The translations under genes were made by a program, and so were the position numbers. Positions 9,880 to 17,743 of a stretch of 64,000 nucleotides of DNA are shown here, piece after piece (the stretch's first letter is position 1; the number at the start of each line of letters is the position of its first letter). Source of the DNA: Actinomyces sp. oral taxon 897 (GTDB taxonomy: Bacteria; Actinomycetota; Actinomycetes; Actinomycetales; Actinomycetaceae); contig NZ_CP027236.1 in assembly GCF_002999235.1 (NCBI RefSeq), forward strand, positions 2,604,001 through 2,668,000. The letters are read 5' to 3'. Below the pieces are notes generated by a model. That model was not told the origin of the DNA. It worked only from the letters and a program-made list of their open reading frames with translations, and did no database searches.

Positions 9880-11133
9880 CTACAGGCGGCTGGCGCCGTC
9901 CTGGACGACAGGCGCGGTAACGGGGGACATCTCCCCGGTCCGTGCCTCGCGCTCCACCCTGGCCCGCTGTCGGCGCTCCTCGACCTGCTGGGCCAGGCGG
10001 GCCCGTGCCGCCTCGGCCATGGAGCGGCGGTCCTGGCCCGCCTCCGCCGCCTGGGCGGGAGAGGACGCGGAGGCGGTGCGCCGCCCGCCCAGCAGCCGGT
10101 CGATGTCTGCCGCGCAGGACTCCATGGTGGTGGCGTGGTCGTCGTGCTGGAGCCGGTTGTACGCCCTCCTGGCCTCGGGGCGGCGTCGCGGGGCCTCCGC
10201 GACGGCTGAGGGGGCCCGCCCGCCCGGGGGCGGGACGACGGGGATGCCGCCGCTCAGGGTCGTGGCGCTGGCTGCGGAGACGGGGGAGAGGGGGGAGACG
10301 GGGGAGAAGGCTGAGAAGGTGGTTGCGGGGGCGTAGGAGGTTGACGGCGTCGTGCTCACGGGCGAGGCGACCTCAGTGGTGCCGGGGACCTGGTTCCACA
10401 CCCGGGTGGCCACCTTGGAGGCCTCCTCGATGGAGGCGCCTGAGCGCAGCGCCTCCAGCTTGGCCGCGAGCATACGTCGCTCGCCCGCGAGGTTCTCGCG
10501 GGCGGCCTCCTCCCAGCGCGCTCCCAGGGGGGAGGAGAAGAGCCGGTCGCGGCTGAGCAGGCGGCTGACGATCTCCAGGCGGGCCTCCAGGTAGTCCTGG
10601 ATGGGGACGTGCCGGTACTCCTCGCGCACCGCGATCCGGTACTTCTTGTACAGCTGGGGCTCCACGGCCAGGGTGCCCAGGTCGGCGTCGTTGAGCGCCA
10701 TCGCGTCAATGTCGTTGGCGGGCAGGTTGTGCCGCTTGAGGTTGAGGATGAGGGCGCAGACCCGGTCGACCGTGGCGGGGGGCAGGCCGAGCTCCTGGAG
10801 GTCACGGGCGGCGTAGGCGGCGGAGGCTACCTCGTCCTCCCCGCCGTTGCGCTTGTAGGTCTCCTCCCGGGTGGAGGAGAAGACGTAGCCGTGGTACCAG
10901 GCGGCCACACGCATGACGTCCGGGTTGTGGGTCGCGTCAGCGAGCTCGTCCACCCGGGCCAGCATGTCGATGACGTGCTTGAGGTTGTGGAAGTGACGGT
11001 CGGGAGTGCTCCACTCCTCGATGAGGCGCTCACCAGCAGCGCGAACGTCATCCTGGGGCGCGGTGGCGCCCAGGGCCTTGACGCTGCGGATGTAGGCGGG
11101 CAGCAGCCACTGCGGTGCGTCGATGACGCCCAT
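9880..11133 (-). CDS. HD-superfamily phosphohydrolase-like protein with altered HD motif
   Basis: 417-aa protein. The N-terminal 200 residues match predicted metal-dependent HD-superfamily phosphohydrolases (COG4339 type): HFHNLKHVIDML, AAWYHGYVFSS, GGEDEVASAAYAARDL, LNDADLGTL. The usual histidine-aspartate pair reads His81-Gly82 (GGC instead of GAC), which would remove a metal ligand. The C-terminal 200 residues are low-complexity (Ser/Thr/Pro then Arg/Glu/Gln-rich, probably coiled). ATG at 11133 has GGAGG upstream. The long tail is not part of the known family. Activity is uncertain. Confidence 0.65.
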   Translation of the reverse strand: MGVIDAPQWLLPAYIRSVKALGATAPQDDVRAAGERLIEEWSTPDRHFHNLKHVIDMLARVDELADATHNPDVMRVAAWYHGYVFSSTREETYKRNGGEDEVASAAYAARDLQELGLPPATVDRVCALILNLKRHNLPANDIDAMALNDADLGTLAVEPQLYKKYRIAVREEYRHVPIQDYLEARLEIVSRLLSRDRLFSSPLGARWEEAARENLAGERRMLAAKLEALRSGASIEEASKVATRVWNQVPGTTEVASPVSTTPSTSYAPATTFSAFSPVSPLSPVSAASATTLSGGIPVVPPPGGRAPSAVAEAPRRRPEARRAYNRLQHDDHATTMESCAADIDRLLGGRRTASASSPAQAAEAGQDRRSMAEAARARLAQQVEERRQRARVEREARTGEMSPVTAPVVQDGASRL

Positions 11134-11403
11134 GACAAAGCCTCCGCGTCAGAAGGGATGAAACGAATGTCATCGTAGGCCGCGGCGGGGGCAAAGTCGA
11201 TCACACCTGGGGAGCCTCAGCCCACGGTGTGAGGAAAGCCCCTGGTCACAACATAAATATCGGCTAGGTCACGGCGAGTCGCCGCGTGTCACGTTGAGGT
11301 CGCGACGGCCCGCCCCGCGCGTGCTGCTCCGGGGGGTGCCCGCGGCGCCCGGCCGCCTCGTTAGGGCCCTGGTCGGCACCAGCGGTCCGGGCCCCGGACC
11401 GCC

Positions 11404-13227
11404 CTAGCCCTCGGCCAGGGGCAGCTCCAGGTGGACCGTCGCCCCGCCCCCGGGGGTCTGGTCCATCCGCACGAACCCTCCGTGCCGCTCGACGATCGCC
11501 GCCACAATGGCCAGGCCCAGCCCCGACCCCCCGGTCTCACGGTTGCGGGAGGTGTCCGCACGGTAGAAGCGCTGGAATATCTTCGCGGCCTCCGCCGGGG
11601 GCACACCGGGACCGTGGTCGCGGACCTCGACGACGGCGTAGCCCTTCATGAGCGCCGCGGTCGCCGCGGAGGCGCCTGCGGCCCGGGCGGCCCCGGTGGC
11701 GACGCCGTTACCGGGGGTCCTCACGCCGCCGGTCCCGTTGCCGGGTGCCCCGACGTCCCGGGCCCCGCCGGTGCGACCGGCCCGGCCGTTACCCCGGCGC
11801 GCCCCCGCCTCGGGCGTCTGGACGCCGGGGGTGAGATCCTGGCCGGCGGGGGCGTGGGTGACGGTCCCCACGGCGATCTCCACCGACGACCCGGCCGGGG
11901 TATGACGCACCACGTTGCCCAGGAGGTTGGTGACGACCTGGGCCAGGCGGTCCCGGTCCCCGGTGACCACCACGGGGACGGGGTCGGCGTCGGGGTCGGT
12001 CAGGGAGACCAGGGAGCAGTCCCGGTCGGGGGCCAGGACCATCATGTCGGTCAGGGCCCCGGCGCACACCGTGGTCAGGTCCACCGGTGCCATGGTCATC
12101 TCGCGGCCCTCGTCCATACGGGCGAGCTGGAGGAGGTCGTCCACCAGGCGCCCCATGCGGTTGGCCTCGGACTCAATGCGTCCCATGACCTCCCTGGTCC
12201 GCTCGGCGGGCACCCCGCCCATGCGGTAGAGCTCGCCGTAGCCGCGGATGGCCGCCAGGGGGGTGCGCAGCTCGTGGGAGGCGTCCGAGACGAAGCGGGT
12301 CATGCGCTCCTGGGCCACGACCTGCACGGAGAAGGCGCGCTCGTTCTGGGCCAGCATGGTGTTCAGGGCCCGCTGGAGGCTGCCGACCTCGGTGGTGGTG
12401 GGCTCGGTGGCGGGCACGCGGGCGGACAGGTCGCCGCTAGCGATGCGCCCGGCCACGCCCTCGATCTGACGCAGGGACCGCAGGGAGCGGTTGACCAGGT
12501 AGGCCGCGGCCAGGGCGCCGGTGAGGATGACGGCGACGTCGGTCAGCAGCACGATCGCCCGGACCTGCTCCACCGTCTCCATCATGTTGCTCAGGGGCAG
12601 GCCGATGGCGATGACGCCCACCACCTGGTTGTCGCTGCTGGTAATGAGCATGGTGATGACCCGCCAGGTGCGTTTGGGCAGGTTGGAGTCCACCGTGCGG
12701 ATAATGGCCTCGCCGTCGGCGGTGGTGGCGTTCTCCAGGGACAGGCCCGTCACCCGGGGGACGCCGAAGGTCTCCGCGGTCTCGGGGTTAATGGTCTGCC
12801 CGCTCTCGCCGTTGAGGTAGAGAGCCTCCACGTAGTAGGTGGTGGGCATGGAGTTGGAGGAGCCGGCGCGGATCTGGGCCAGGCCCTGGGTGCCGATGGT
12901 CTTGGCGGTGGCCTGGAGCTGCTCGTCGACCTGGTTCAGCAGGTGGGAGTGGAGCAGGGAGGTGACGGCCAGGGAGGACACCAGCAGGGCCACCGTCAGC
13001 AGGCCCGTGGTCATGAGGGTCAGGCGCGCCCGCAGGGGCTGGGCGTGCCAGACACGTCGTGCGGCCGTGACCGGGTGAAAACGCCCCCGACGGCGTGGCC
13101 GGTGGTTCACTGAGCGTGTCGAGGGGCGGCGGGAGCCGGGCTCCCCGTTGGCGCCGGGGGCGGCCGTCCGGACCCGGGCCGGGCGGGCGGGGCCGCCGCG
13201 CCGGGCCTGGGTCCGCGGGCTGACCAT
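11404..13227 (-). CDS. Sensor histidine kinase with a long insert in the ATPase domain
   Basis: 607-aa membrane kinase paired with the regulator that overlaps it. Parts: a basic N-terminus of about 70 residues, membrane helix 1 (TLMTTGLLTVALLVSSLAV), an extracytoplasmic sensor with a conserved-looking YYVEALYLNGESG segment, membrane helix 2 (IVLLTDVAVILTGALAAAYL), HAMP, HisKA with DASHELRTPLAAIRGY (about H318), and HATPase motifs NLLGNVVRHTP, DHGPGVPP and GSGLGLAIVAAI. About 70 Gly/Ala/Arg-rich residues separate the N box from the G1 box. ATG at 13227 is preferred to GTG at 13230 because AAGGG sits 6 bp before it. The architecture resembles the TcrY/MprB group; the signal is unknown. Confidence 0.85.
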   Translation of the reverse strand: MVSPRTQARRGGPARPARVRTAAPGANGEPGSRRPSTRSVNHRPRRRGRFHPVTAARRVWHAQPLRARLTLMTTGLLTVALLVSSLAVTSLLHSHLLNQVDEQLQATAKTIGTQGLAQIRAGSSNSMPTTYYVEALYLNGESGQTINPETAETFGVPRVTGLSLENATTADGEAIIRTVDSNLPKRTWRVITMLITSSDNQVVGVIAIGLPLSNMMETVEQVRAIVLLTDVAVILTGALAAAYLVNRSLRSLRQIEGVAGRIASGDLSARVPATEPTTTEVGSLQRALNTMLAQNERAFSVQVVAQERMTRFVSDASHELRTPLAAIRGYGELYRMGGVPAERTREVMGRIESEANRMGRLVDDLLQLARMDEGREMTMAPVDLTTVCAGALTDMMVLAPDRDCSLVSLTDPDADPVPVVVTGDRDRLAQVVTNLLGNVVRHTPAGSSVEIAVGTVTHAPAGQDLTPGVQTPEAGARRGNGRAGRTGGARDVGAPGNGTGGVRTPGNGVATGAARAAGASAATAALMKGYAVVEVRDHGPGVPPAEAAKIFQRFYRADTSRNRETGGSGLGLAIVAAIVERHGGFVRMDQTPGGGATVHLELPLAEG

Positions 13228-13976
13228 CACGAGCCCTTGGGCTCACGGAGCATGTAGCCCACGCCGCGTCTGGTCTGGATGAGGGGGGTGACGGGCTTGC
13301 CGTCGCGCCCCTCGATCTGGTCCACCTTGCGACGCAGGTAGGAGATGTAGGACTCCACGATAGCGGCGTCGCCGTTCCAGTCGTACTCCCAGACGTGGTC
13401 CAGGATCTGGGCCTTGGAGACCACGCGCCCGGCGTTGAGCATGAGGTAGCGCAGGAGCTTGAACTCGGTGGGGGACAGGTCCACCTCCACGCCCGCCCGG
13501 TGCACCTCGTGGGCGTCCTCGTCCAGGATGAGGTCCGCCACCTTCAGGATGCCGTCGTCCTCCCCCTCCACGGCGCGGGTGCGGCGCAGGATGGCGCGGA
13601 TCCGGGCGACGACCTCCTCCAGGCCGAAGGGCTTGGTGACGTAGTCGTCCCCGCCCACGGTCAGGCCCTGGACCTTGTCCGCCATGTCGTCGCGGGCGGT
13701 CAGGAAGAGGATGGGGGTGGTGACGTCGCGCTCGCGCAGGCGACGGGCCACCGTGAAGCCGTCCATGTCCGGGAGCATGACGTCCAGGACAATGAGGTCC
13801 GGCTCGGCGCCCTCGGCCTGCGCGGCCTTGAGGGCGCCGTTGCCGTCAGCGGCGGTGACCACCTCGAATCCGGCGAAGCGCAGGGAGGAGGCGAGGAGGT
13901 CACGGATGTTCGGCTCGTCGTCCACGACGAGGAGCCGGGCCTCGGGAGCAGGGGTGGCAGCGTCCATGCCCGGCAT
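13227..13976 (-). CDS. OmpR-family response regulator
   Basis: 249-aa regulator: receiver domain with VVDDEPN, phospho-acceptor in IVLDVMLPD (about D65), FLTARD and TKPFGLEEV, then an OmpR winged helix (DLSPTEFKLLRYL, ISYLRRKV, TRRGVGYML). Its stop overlaps the kinase start (TGATG), so both proteins are made from one message. ATG at 13976 is used; ATG at 13967 is possible. It resembles the regulator at 2103-2837 over most of its length, suggesting an old duplication of the system. Confidence 0.9.
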   Translation of the reverse strand: MPGMDAATPAPEARLLVVDDEPNIRDLLASSLRFAGFEVVTAADGNGALKAAQAEGAEPDLIVLDVMLPDMDGFTVARRLRERDVTTPILFLTARDDMADKVQGLTVGGDDYVTKPFGLEEVVARIRAILRRTRAVEGEDDGILKVADLILDEDAHEVHRAGVEVDLSPTEFKLLRYLMLNAGRVVSKAQILDHVWEYDWNGDAAIVESYISYLRRKVDQIEGRDGKPVTPLIQTRRGVGYMLREPKGS

Positions 13977-14270
13977 CTTCCCGAGTTATGCTGTGTGTTA
14001 CCTGAATGTACGCTGGAGTGGCGACGGCGGTGTTCGCCCTCGGGGGAAGCTGGGCGACGTCGCCCGGTGGTCTGGCGGAGGGGGCGTGAGCAGGACGAGC
14101 CCTGGTCTCGGGCGTCCGTGCGCGGGCACCCTGGTGCCACCGGTGCCACCCGGGGCTGCCCAGGTGGGCCACCCGAGGCCGCCCAGGGGCCGTGCCGGGC
14201 TGTGCGCGTTGACGGCCCGCGTGGCCCACAGGTCTGGTGCGTCGACGTGGGGCCGACGCACCAGGACCCT

Positions 14271-14870
14271 TCAGATAAAGGCCAGGGGGTCGTACTCCTC
14301 CAGCGGGATAATGCGCACCCGCGGCAGCGGGATGGTAAAGGCGTGGACCTTGGTCTCCAGGTCGTAGATGGTCAGGCCCTTGGACTCCAGGGCGGCCAGC
14401 TGGGCGTTGAGGAACTCGCGGAAGGCCAGGACCCCCACGCTGGAGCCGGCGGCAAGGAGGCGCTCCACCTGGGGGATGTAGTCCCCGTCGTGGCTGCCCA
14501 GGAGCACGAGGGCCTGCTCGCCCTCCTCCGCCCGCTGGGCCAGGGCGTCCAGCGTGCGCTGGATACCGATGTCGACGACCTTCTCGTCGTGGCTGCCGCT
14601 GCCCGCCAGGGGGATCGGCCGGTAGTCCATGGCCAGGAGGGCCTGGACGAACCCCATGGGCATGTGTCCGCTCGTGGCGTTAAGGAAGAAAAGTGCGCGC
14701 GTGTCGTCACCCTCGCCACCAGCGGCGGAGTCCGACAGGTTGTCGCAGAAGCTGAGCACGCGGTCCCAGCGGGGGCGCTCCTCGGGCTCAGGTCGGCGGC
14801 CCAGGACGCTCATGCCCAGGGTCGCATCAATGTTCTCGCCGTCGACGAGAAGGTAGGTGGCGGTATTCAT
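14271..14870 (-). CDS. NYN-domain (LabA/DUF88-type) putative ribonuclease
   Basis: 199-aa protein consisting of a NYN domain of the PIN-like nuclease superfamily. Conserved acidic residues that would bind metal are visible in YLLVDGENID near the N-terminus, HDEKVVDIGI in the middle and LLGSHDGDYIPQVERLL before the last third. Such proteins are predicted RNases; targets are unknown. It stands alone between a two-component system and an amidotransferase gene, and about 290 bp of GC-rich DNA with no gene precedes the regulator. Confidence 0.8.
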   Translation of the reverse strand: MNTATYLLVDGENIDATLGMSVLGRRPEPEERPRWDRVLSFCDNLSDSAAGGEGDDTRALFFLNATSGHMPMGFVQALLAMDYRPIPLAGSGSHDEKVVDIGIQRTLDALAQRAEEGEQALVLLGSHDGDYIPQVERLLAAGSSVGVLAFREFLNAQLAALESKGLTIYDLETKVHAFTIPLPRVRIIPLEEYDPLAFI

Positions 14871-14919
14871 AGGACCATGTTACGGGAGGATCACATGTGC
14901 CTCTGACGCGGTGTCAGGC

Positions 14920-15888
14920 TCAGGCGTGCGGTGTCCGCCGGGAGCGGGCGCTACGCACCAGGACCCGTGCCAGGGCCCGGCCGAAGGCCTGGACGGCGGG
15001 ATCCACCGCCTCGGCCTGCTCACGGGCCAGGCGGCCGGTGGCGACGGCCTCCCGGAGCGACTCGGGGTCCGGGGCCTGGGCGGGGGCGTCCGGCCAGGCG
15101 GGGGCGACACCGGTCAGGTCCGCGGCCTGCTCACGGGCCAGGTGCGGGGGCAGGCCGCGCTCGGTCAGGGCGTCACGGGTGCGCCAGTACCCCACCCGGA
15201 CGGGGTCGGACTCGGGGTGGTGCTGGAAGGCCAGGAGGCGGCCCGCCCGCCAGGTGTGCACCGGGGAGCGCTCGGAGGAGGCCAGGAGGACGGCCTGCTC
15301 GGGCAGGCGGGTGACGGCGTCGCCGTGGGAGACGATAACGGGCAGTGTGCCGTTGCGGCTGCTCGGGCCCGCGGCGCGCAGGCCCTCGGTGACCATCTCG
15401 GCGAACAGCGGGTCCTGCCTCCCGGCCCGGGTGACCTGCAGGTCCACGACGCCGGTCTCCGCGTGGTCGGGTGCGGGCACGGCGGTGGTGCCGCCCAGGG
15501 CCTCGGCGGCGATCTGGGCCCCCAGGCAGATGGCCACGGCGGGGACGCGCTCGGTGACGACCTGGGCCAGGAGCTCACGCAGCGGCACGATCCAGGGGTG
15601 GTCGTCCTCGCTGTGGGCGCTCATGGCGCCCCCCAGCACCACCAGGGCGCCGTCGATCTCCTCCAGGGCGGGGACGGGGTCGCCCGCACCGGGGCGGACC
15701 ATGCGGATGGTGGCGCCCTCGGCGAGCAGCCACTGCCTCAGGCGCCCGAGCGGCGCCAGGGCCTCGGGCTCAATGACGGTAATGACCGGTGCGCCGGGGA
15801 CGGCACCCGGCGTGGGCGCGCCATCCGCGGGCTGTCCGGCGCCGGGGGCCGGTACGGCGTCCTGCGGGGGTGTGTCGGGGTAGGTCAT
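14920..15888 (-). CDS. Type-1 glutamine amidotransferase domain protein
   Basis: 322-aa protein with an intact class-I glutamine amidotransferase domain: the nucleophile Cys in VAICLGAQIAAEALGG, His and Glu in LLAFQHHPES, and the GALVVLGGAMSAHSEDDHPW segment. Proteins of this type resemble the glutamine-hydrolysing part of GMP synthase without the synthetase domain; substrates are not known. The C-terminal 90 residues are Ala/Arg-rich. ATG at 15888 is used; longer frames upstream have no natural composition. It contrasts with the degenerate relative at 2882-3619. Confidence 0.8.
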   Translation of the reverse strand: MTYPDTPPQDAVPAPGAGQPADGAPTPGAVPGAPVITVIEPEALAPLGRLRQWLLAEGATIRMVRPGAGDPVPALEEIDGALVVLGGAMSAHSEDDHPWIVPLRELLAQVVTERVPAVAICLGAQIAAEALGGTTAVPAPDHAETGVVDLQVTRAGRQDPLFAEMVTEGLRAAGPSSRNGTLPVIVSHGDAVTRLPEQAVLLASSERSPVHTWRAGRLLAFQHHPESDPVRVGYWRTRDALTERGLPPHLAREQAADLTGVAPAWPDAPAQAPDPESLREAVATGRLAREQAEAVDPAVQAFGRALARVLVRSARSRRTPHA

Positions 15889-15935
15889 GGGGCCAATTGG
15901 AGAGGCAGGTGCGCAGGGTGCGCAAGTTGTAGGTG

Positions 15936-15991
15936 CCAGCAGGCCGGGCCCGAGGGCGTGGCACCAGCAGGACGGGCCCGGGGGCGTGGCC
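15936..15991 (+). repeat. Two tandem 28-bp repeats
   Basis: Two copies of a 28-bp unit (15936-15963 and 15964-15991) beginning CCAGCAGG, differing at a few bases, lie in the 295-bp space between the divergent amidotransferase and coiled-coil genes. No function is apparent. Confidence 0.6.
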
Positions 15992-16148
15992 CTGCCGTGC
16001 TGTCGGGCCAGCCGGTGCCGCGCCCTGCCTCGGTGCCGTGAGCCCACGGCGGCAGGCCGGGCCCGGGCCAGGCGACGCGGTGGGTGGTGTCGCGCCCGGT
16101 CCCCACGGGTCCCAGCCCGGACCATGTGGCGACGCGCACGAAAAAGGG

Positions 16149-16177
16149 TTGCCAACCACCGCTCTCGCGCTCAGGAT
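16149..16177 (+). promoter_or_regulatory. Leaderless promoter of the coiled-coil membrane protein
   Basis: -35 TTGCCA (16149-16154), 17-nt spacer, -10 CAGGAT (16172-16177), then 6 nt to the GTG start at 16184, so transcription should begin at the start codon. The same arrangement, with the same -35 hexamer, spacer length and distance to GTG, precedes the paralogous gene at 17744. Confidence 0.6.
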
Positions 16178-16183
16178 GGTGCT

Positions 16184-17590
16184 GTGGACAGCAAACGCCT
16201 CCCCACGCCTCCCCGACACCCCGACACCATGTCCCCCGGCCCTCCTCTCACCACCGCCAGTGTCCTGACGGCCCTGGCCCTCCTGCCCGCCGCCCCCGCC
16301 CACGCCGTGGGTGAGGCCGGCGCCGCACGCTACTCCGTCAGCACGGTCCTCCTGTGGGCGGGAGCCGTGGCCCTCGTCGTCGTGCTGGTCCTCCTGGTCT
16401 CCAGGTACCTGGCCCGACGTCGCTTCCTGGCCCAGCTCGCCGCCCGCCAGGCCTATGCCACCACCGTCCTGGCCCAGACCGACAGGGCCGTGCAGCTCCA
16501 GCTCGGGAAACTGGGCCGGGACCCCTGGCCCGACCAGGGATCCCGGGAGCGCGCCGCGGAGCTGGGGCGCGCCGCGCAGGCGGTCAGCGAGGGGCTCCAG
16601 GCCTACCGCGACCTCCAGGGCGCTGGCGGCCGGGTCGCCTACCGTCAGGAGAGGATCCGCCGCATGGAGGACGCGGTCGCCGTCGCCAAGAAGATCCTGT
16701 CCTACCAGGGGCCCGCGGCGCACGTGCCCCAGGCCCAGGGGCGCACGGCCGGTGACCTGGACGAGGTCTGCCAGGACGTCCTCCAGCTGCGCCGGGAGGT
16801 CCAGGCCAGGCTCGCGGAGCTCGAGGGGTCCAGCGACCTCCCGGTGTCCGTCGTCGCCGCCGCCCAGGAGGACCTGGCCCAGGCCGGTAGCCTCCTGGAC
16901 CAGGCCGGTCAGGACGCGGACAAGGGGCAGCAGGCCGCCCGCGCCCGCGACCAGGTGGAGGCGGGGTGCCGCCTGACCCAGGCCCGCAGGACCCTGGTCC
17001 GGGCCCGCCAGCTGGTCGACGGCGTCACGCAGGCCAGGCAGCAGGTGGTACAGACCCGCGCCCTGGTGGACAGGAGGGTGACCTCCCTGCGCTCCGACAT
17101 CGCCTACGCCGAGCGCCCGAGCGTCACGGCCAACCTCGACCCCGCGGACCTGGGCCAGGCGCTCGCGGCCGCCAGGGAGGCGATCGACCGGGCCGCGAGC
17201 ACGGGTCCTCAGGAGGAGCCCCAGGACGTGCTTGAGGACCTGCAGGGAGCCCAGAGGCGGTTGTCGGCCGTCCTGGGCCCCGCCCGTGAGAGCGAGAGGC
17301 GAATGGCGCGGGCCCGCGGCCGCCTGCACCAGGAGACGGCCAGGCTGGACCGGGAGCTGGACGCCGTCTTCTCCCGGATGTCCCACAGCGGCCGGTTCAT
17401 GAGCGCCAGGGCGCGCAAGGGCGCCGCCGAGCTGCGGGACCTGCGGGAGCAGGTCAGGCAGGCCGCGTGCTGGGACCCGGTCGGTGCGCTGGAGATCGTC
17501 CGGTACGCCTCCGAGCAGGTGCCCCACGTCCGGGCGTGCGTAGACCACGACCTGAGGGCCTCGCGCCCCAGCTACTGGAGAGCCGGCTAG
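16184..17590 (+). CDS. Coiled-coil membrane protein, paralogue of the TPM protein lacking its TPM domain
   Basis: 468-aa protein. An N-terminal signal-like segment (SVLTALALLPAAPAHAV) is followed soon by a membrane helix (LLWAGAVALVVVLVLLV, about residues 60-80) and then about 380 residues of Gln/Ala/Arg/Glu-rich helix likely to form coiled coils, presumably in the cytoplasm. It resembles the C-terminal part of the next gene but has no TPM domain and no glycine-rich tail. The GTG start is supported by the leaderless promoter that is conserved in both genes. Function unknown; the neighbouring TPM and PspA genes suggest a role in envelope maintenance (inference). Confidence 0.7.
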   Translation: MDSKRLPTPPRHPDTMSPGPPLTTASVLTALALLPAAPAHAVGEAGAARYSVSTVLLWAGAVALVVVLVLLVSRYLARRRFLAQLAARQAYATTVLAQTDRAVQLQLGKLGRDPWPDQGSRERAAELGRAAQAVSEGLQAYRDLQGAGGRVAYRQERIRRMEDAVAVAKKILSYQGPAAHVPQAQGRTAGDLDEVCQDVLQLRREVQARLAELEGSSDLPVSVVAAAQEDLAQAGSLLDQAGQDADKGQQAARARDQVEAGCRLTQARRTLVRARQLVDGVTQARQQVVQTRALVDRRVTSLRSDIAYAERPSVTANLDPADLGQALAAAREAIDRAASTGPQEEPQDVLEDLQGAQRRLSAVLGPARESERRMARARGRLHQETARLDRELDAVFSRMSHSGRFMSARARKGAAELRDLREQVRQAACWDPVGALEIVRYASEQVPHVRACVDHDLRASRPSYWRAG

Positions 17591-17708
17591 CCCGTCGGCA
17601 CCAGTCCGGACCCGCGCCGGGCCCAGGCGGCGGGCCTCACCCAAGGCCGTCAGCCGGGGCCAGGGCGCCCGTTGCGGGGCGCAGGCGGCGCGCCGGTGGC
17701 GAAATGGC

Positions 17709-17737
17709 TTGCCACCAGCGGTCCCGACTCCGAGGAT
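17709..17737 (+). promoter_or_regulatory. Leaderless promoter of the TPM-domain gene
   Basis: -35 TTGCCA (17709-17714), 17-nt spacer, -10 GAGGAT (17732-17737), 6 nt, then GTG at 17744. This is a near copy of the promoter at 16149-16177, implying that the two genes arose by duplication with their control region and respond together. Confidence 0.6.
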
Positions 17738-17743
17738 GTACCC

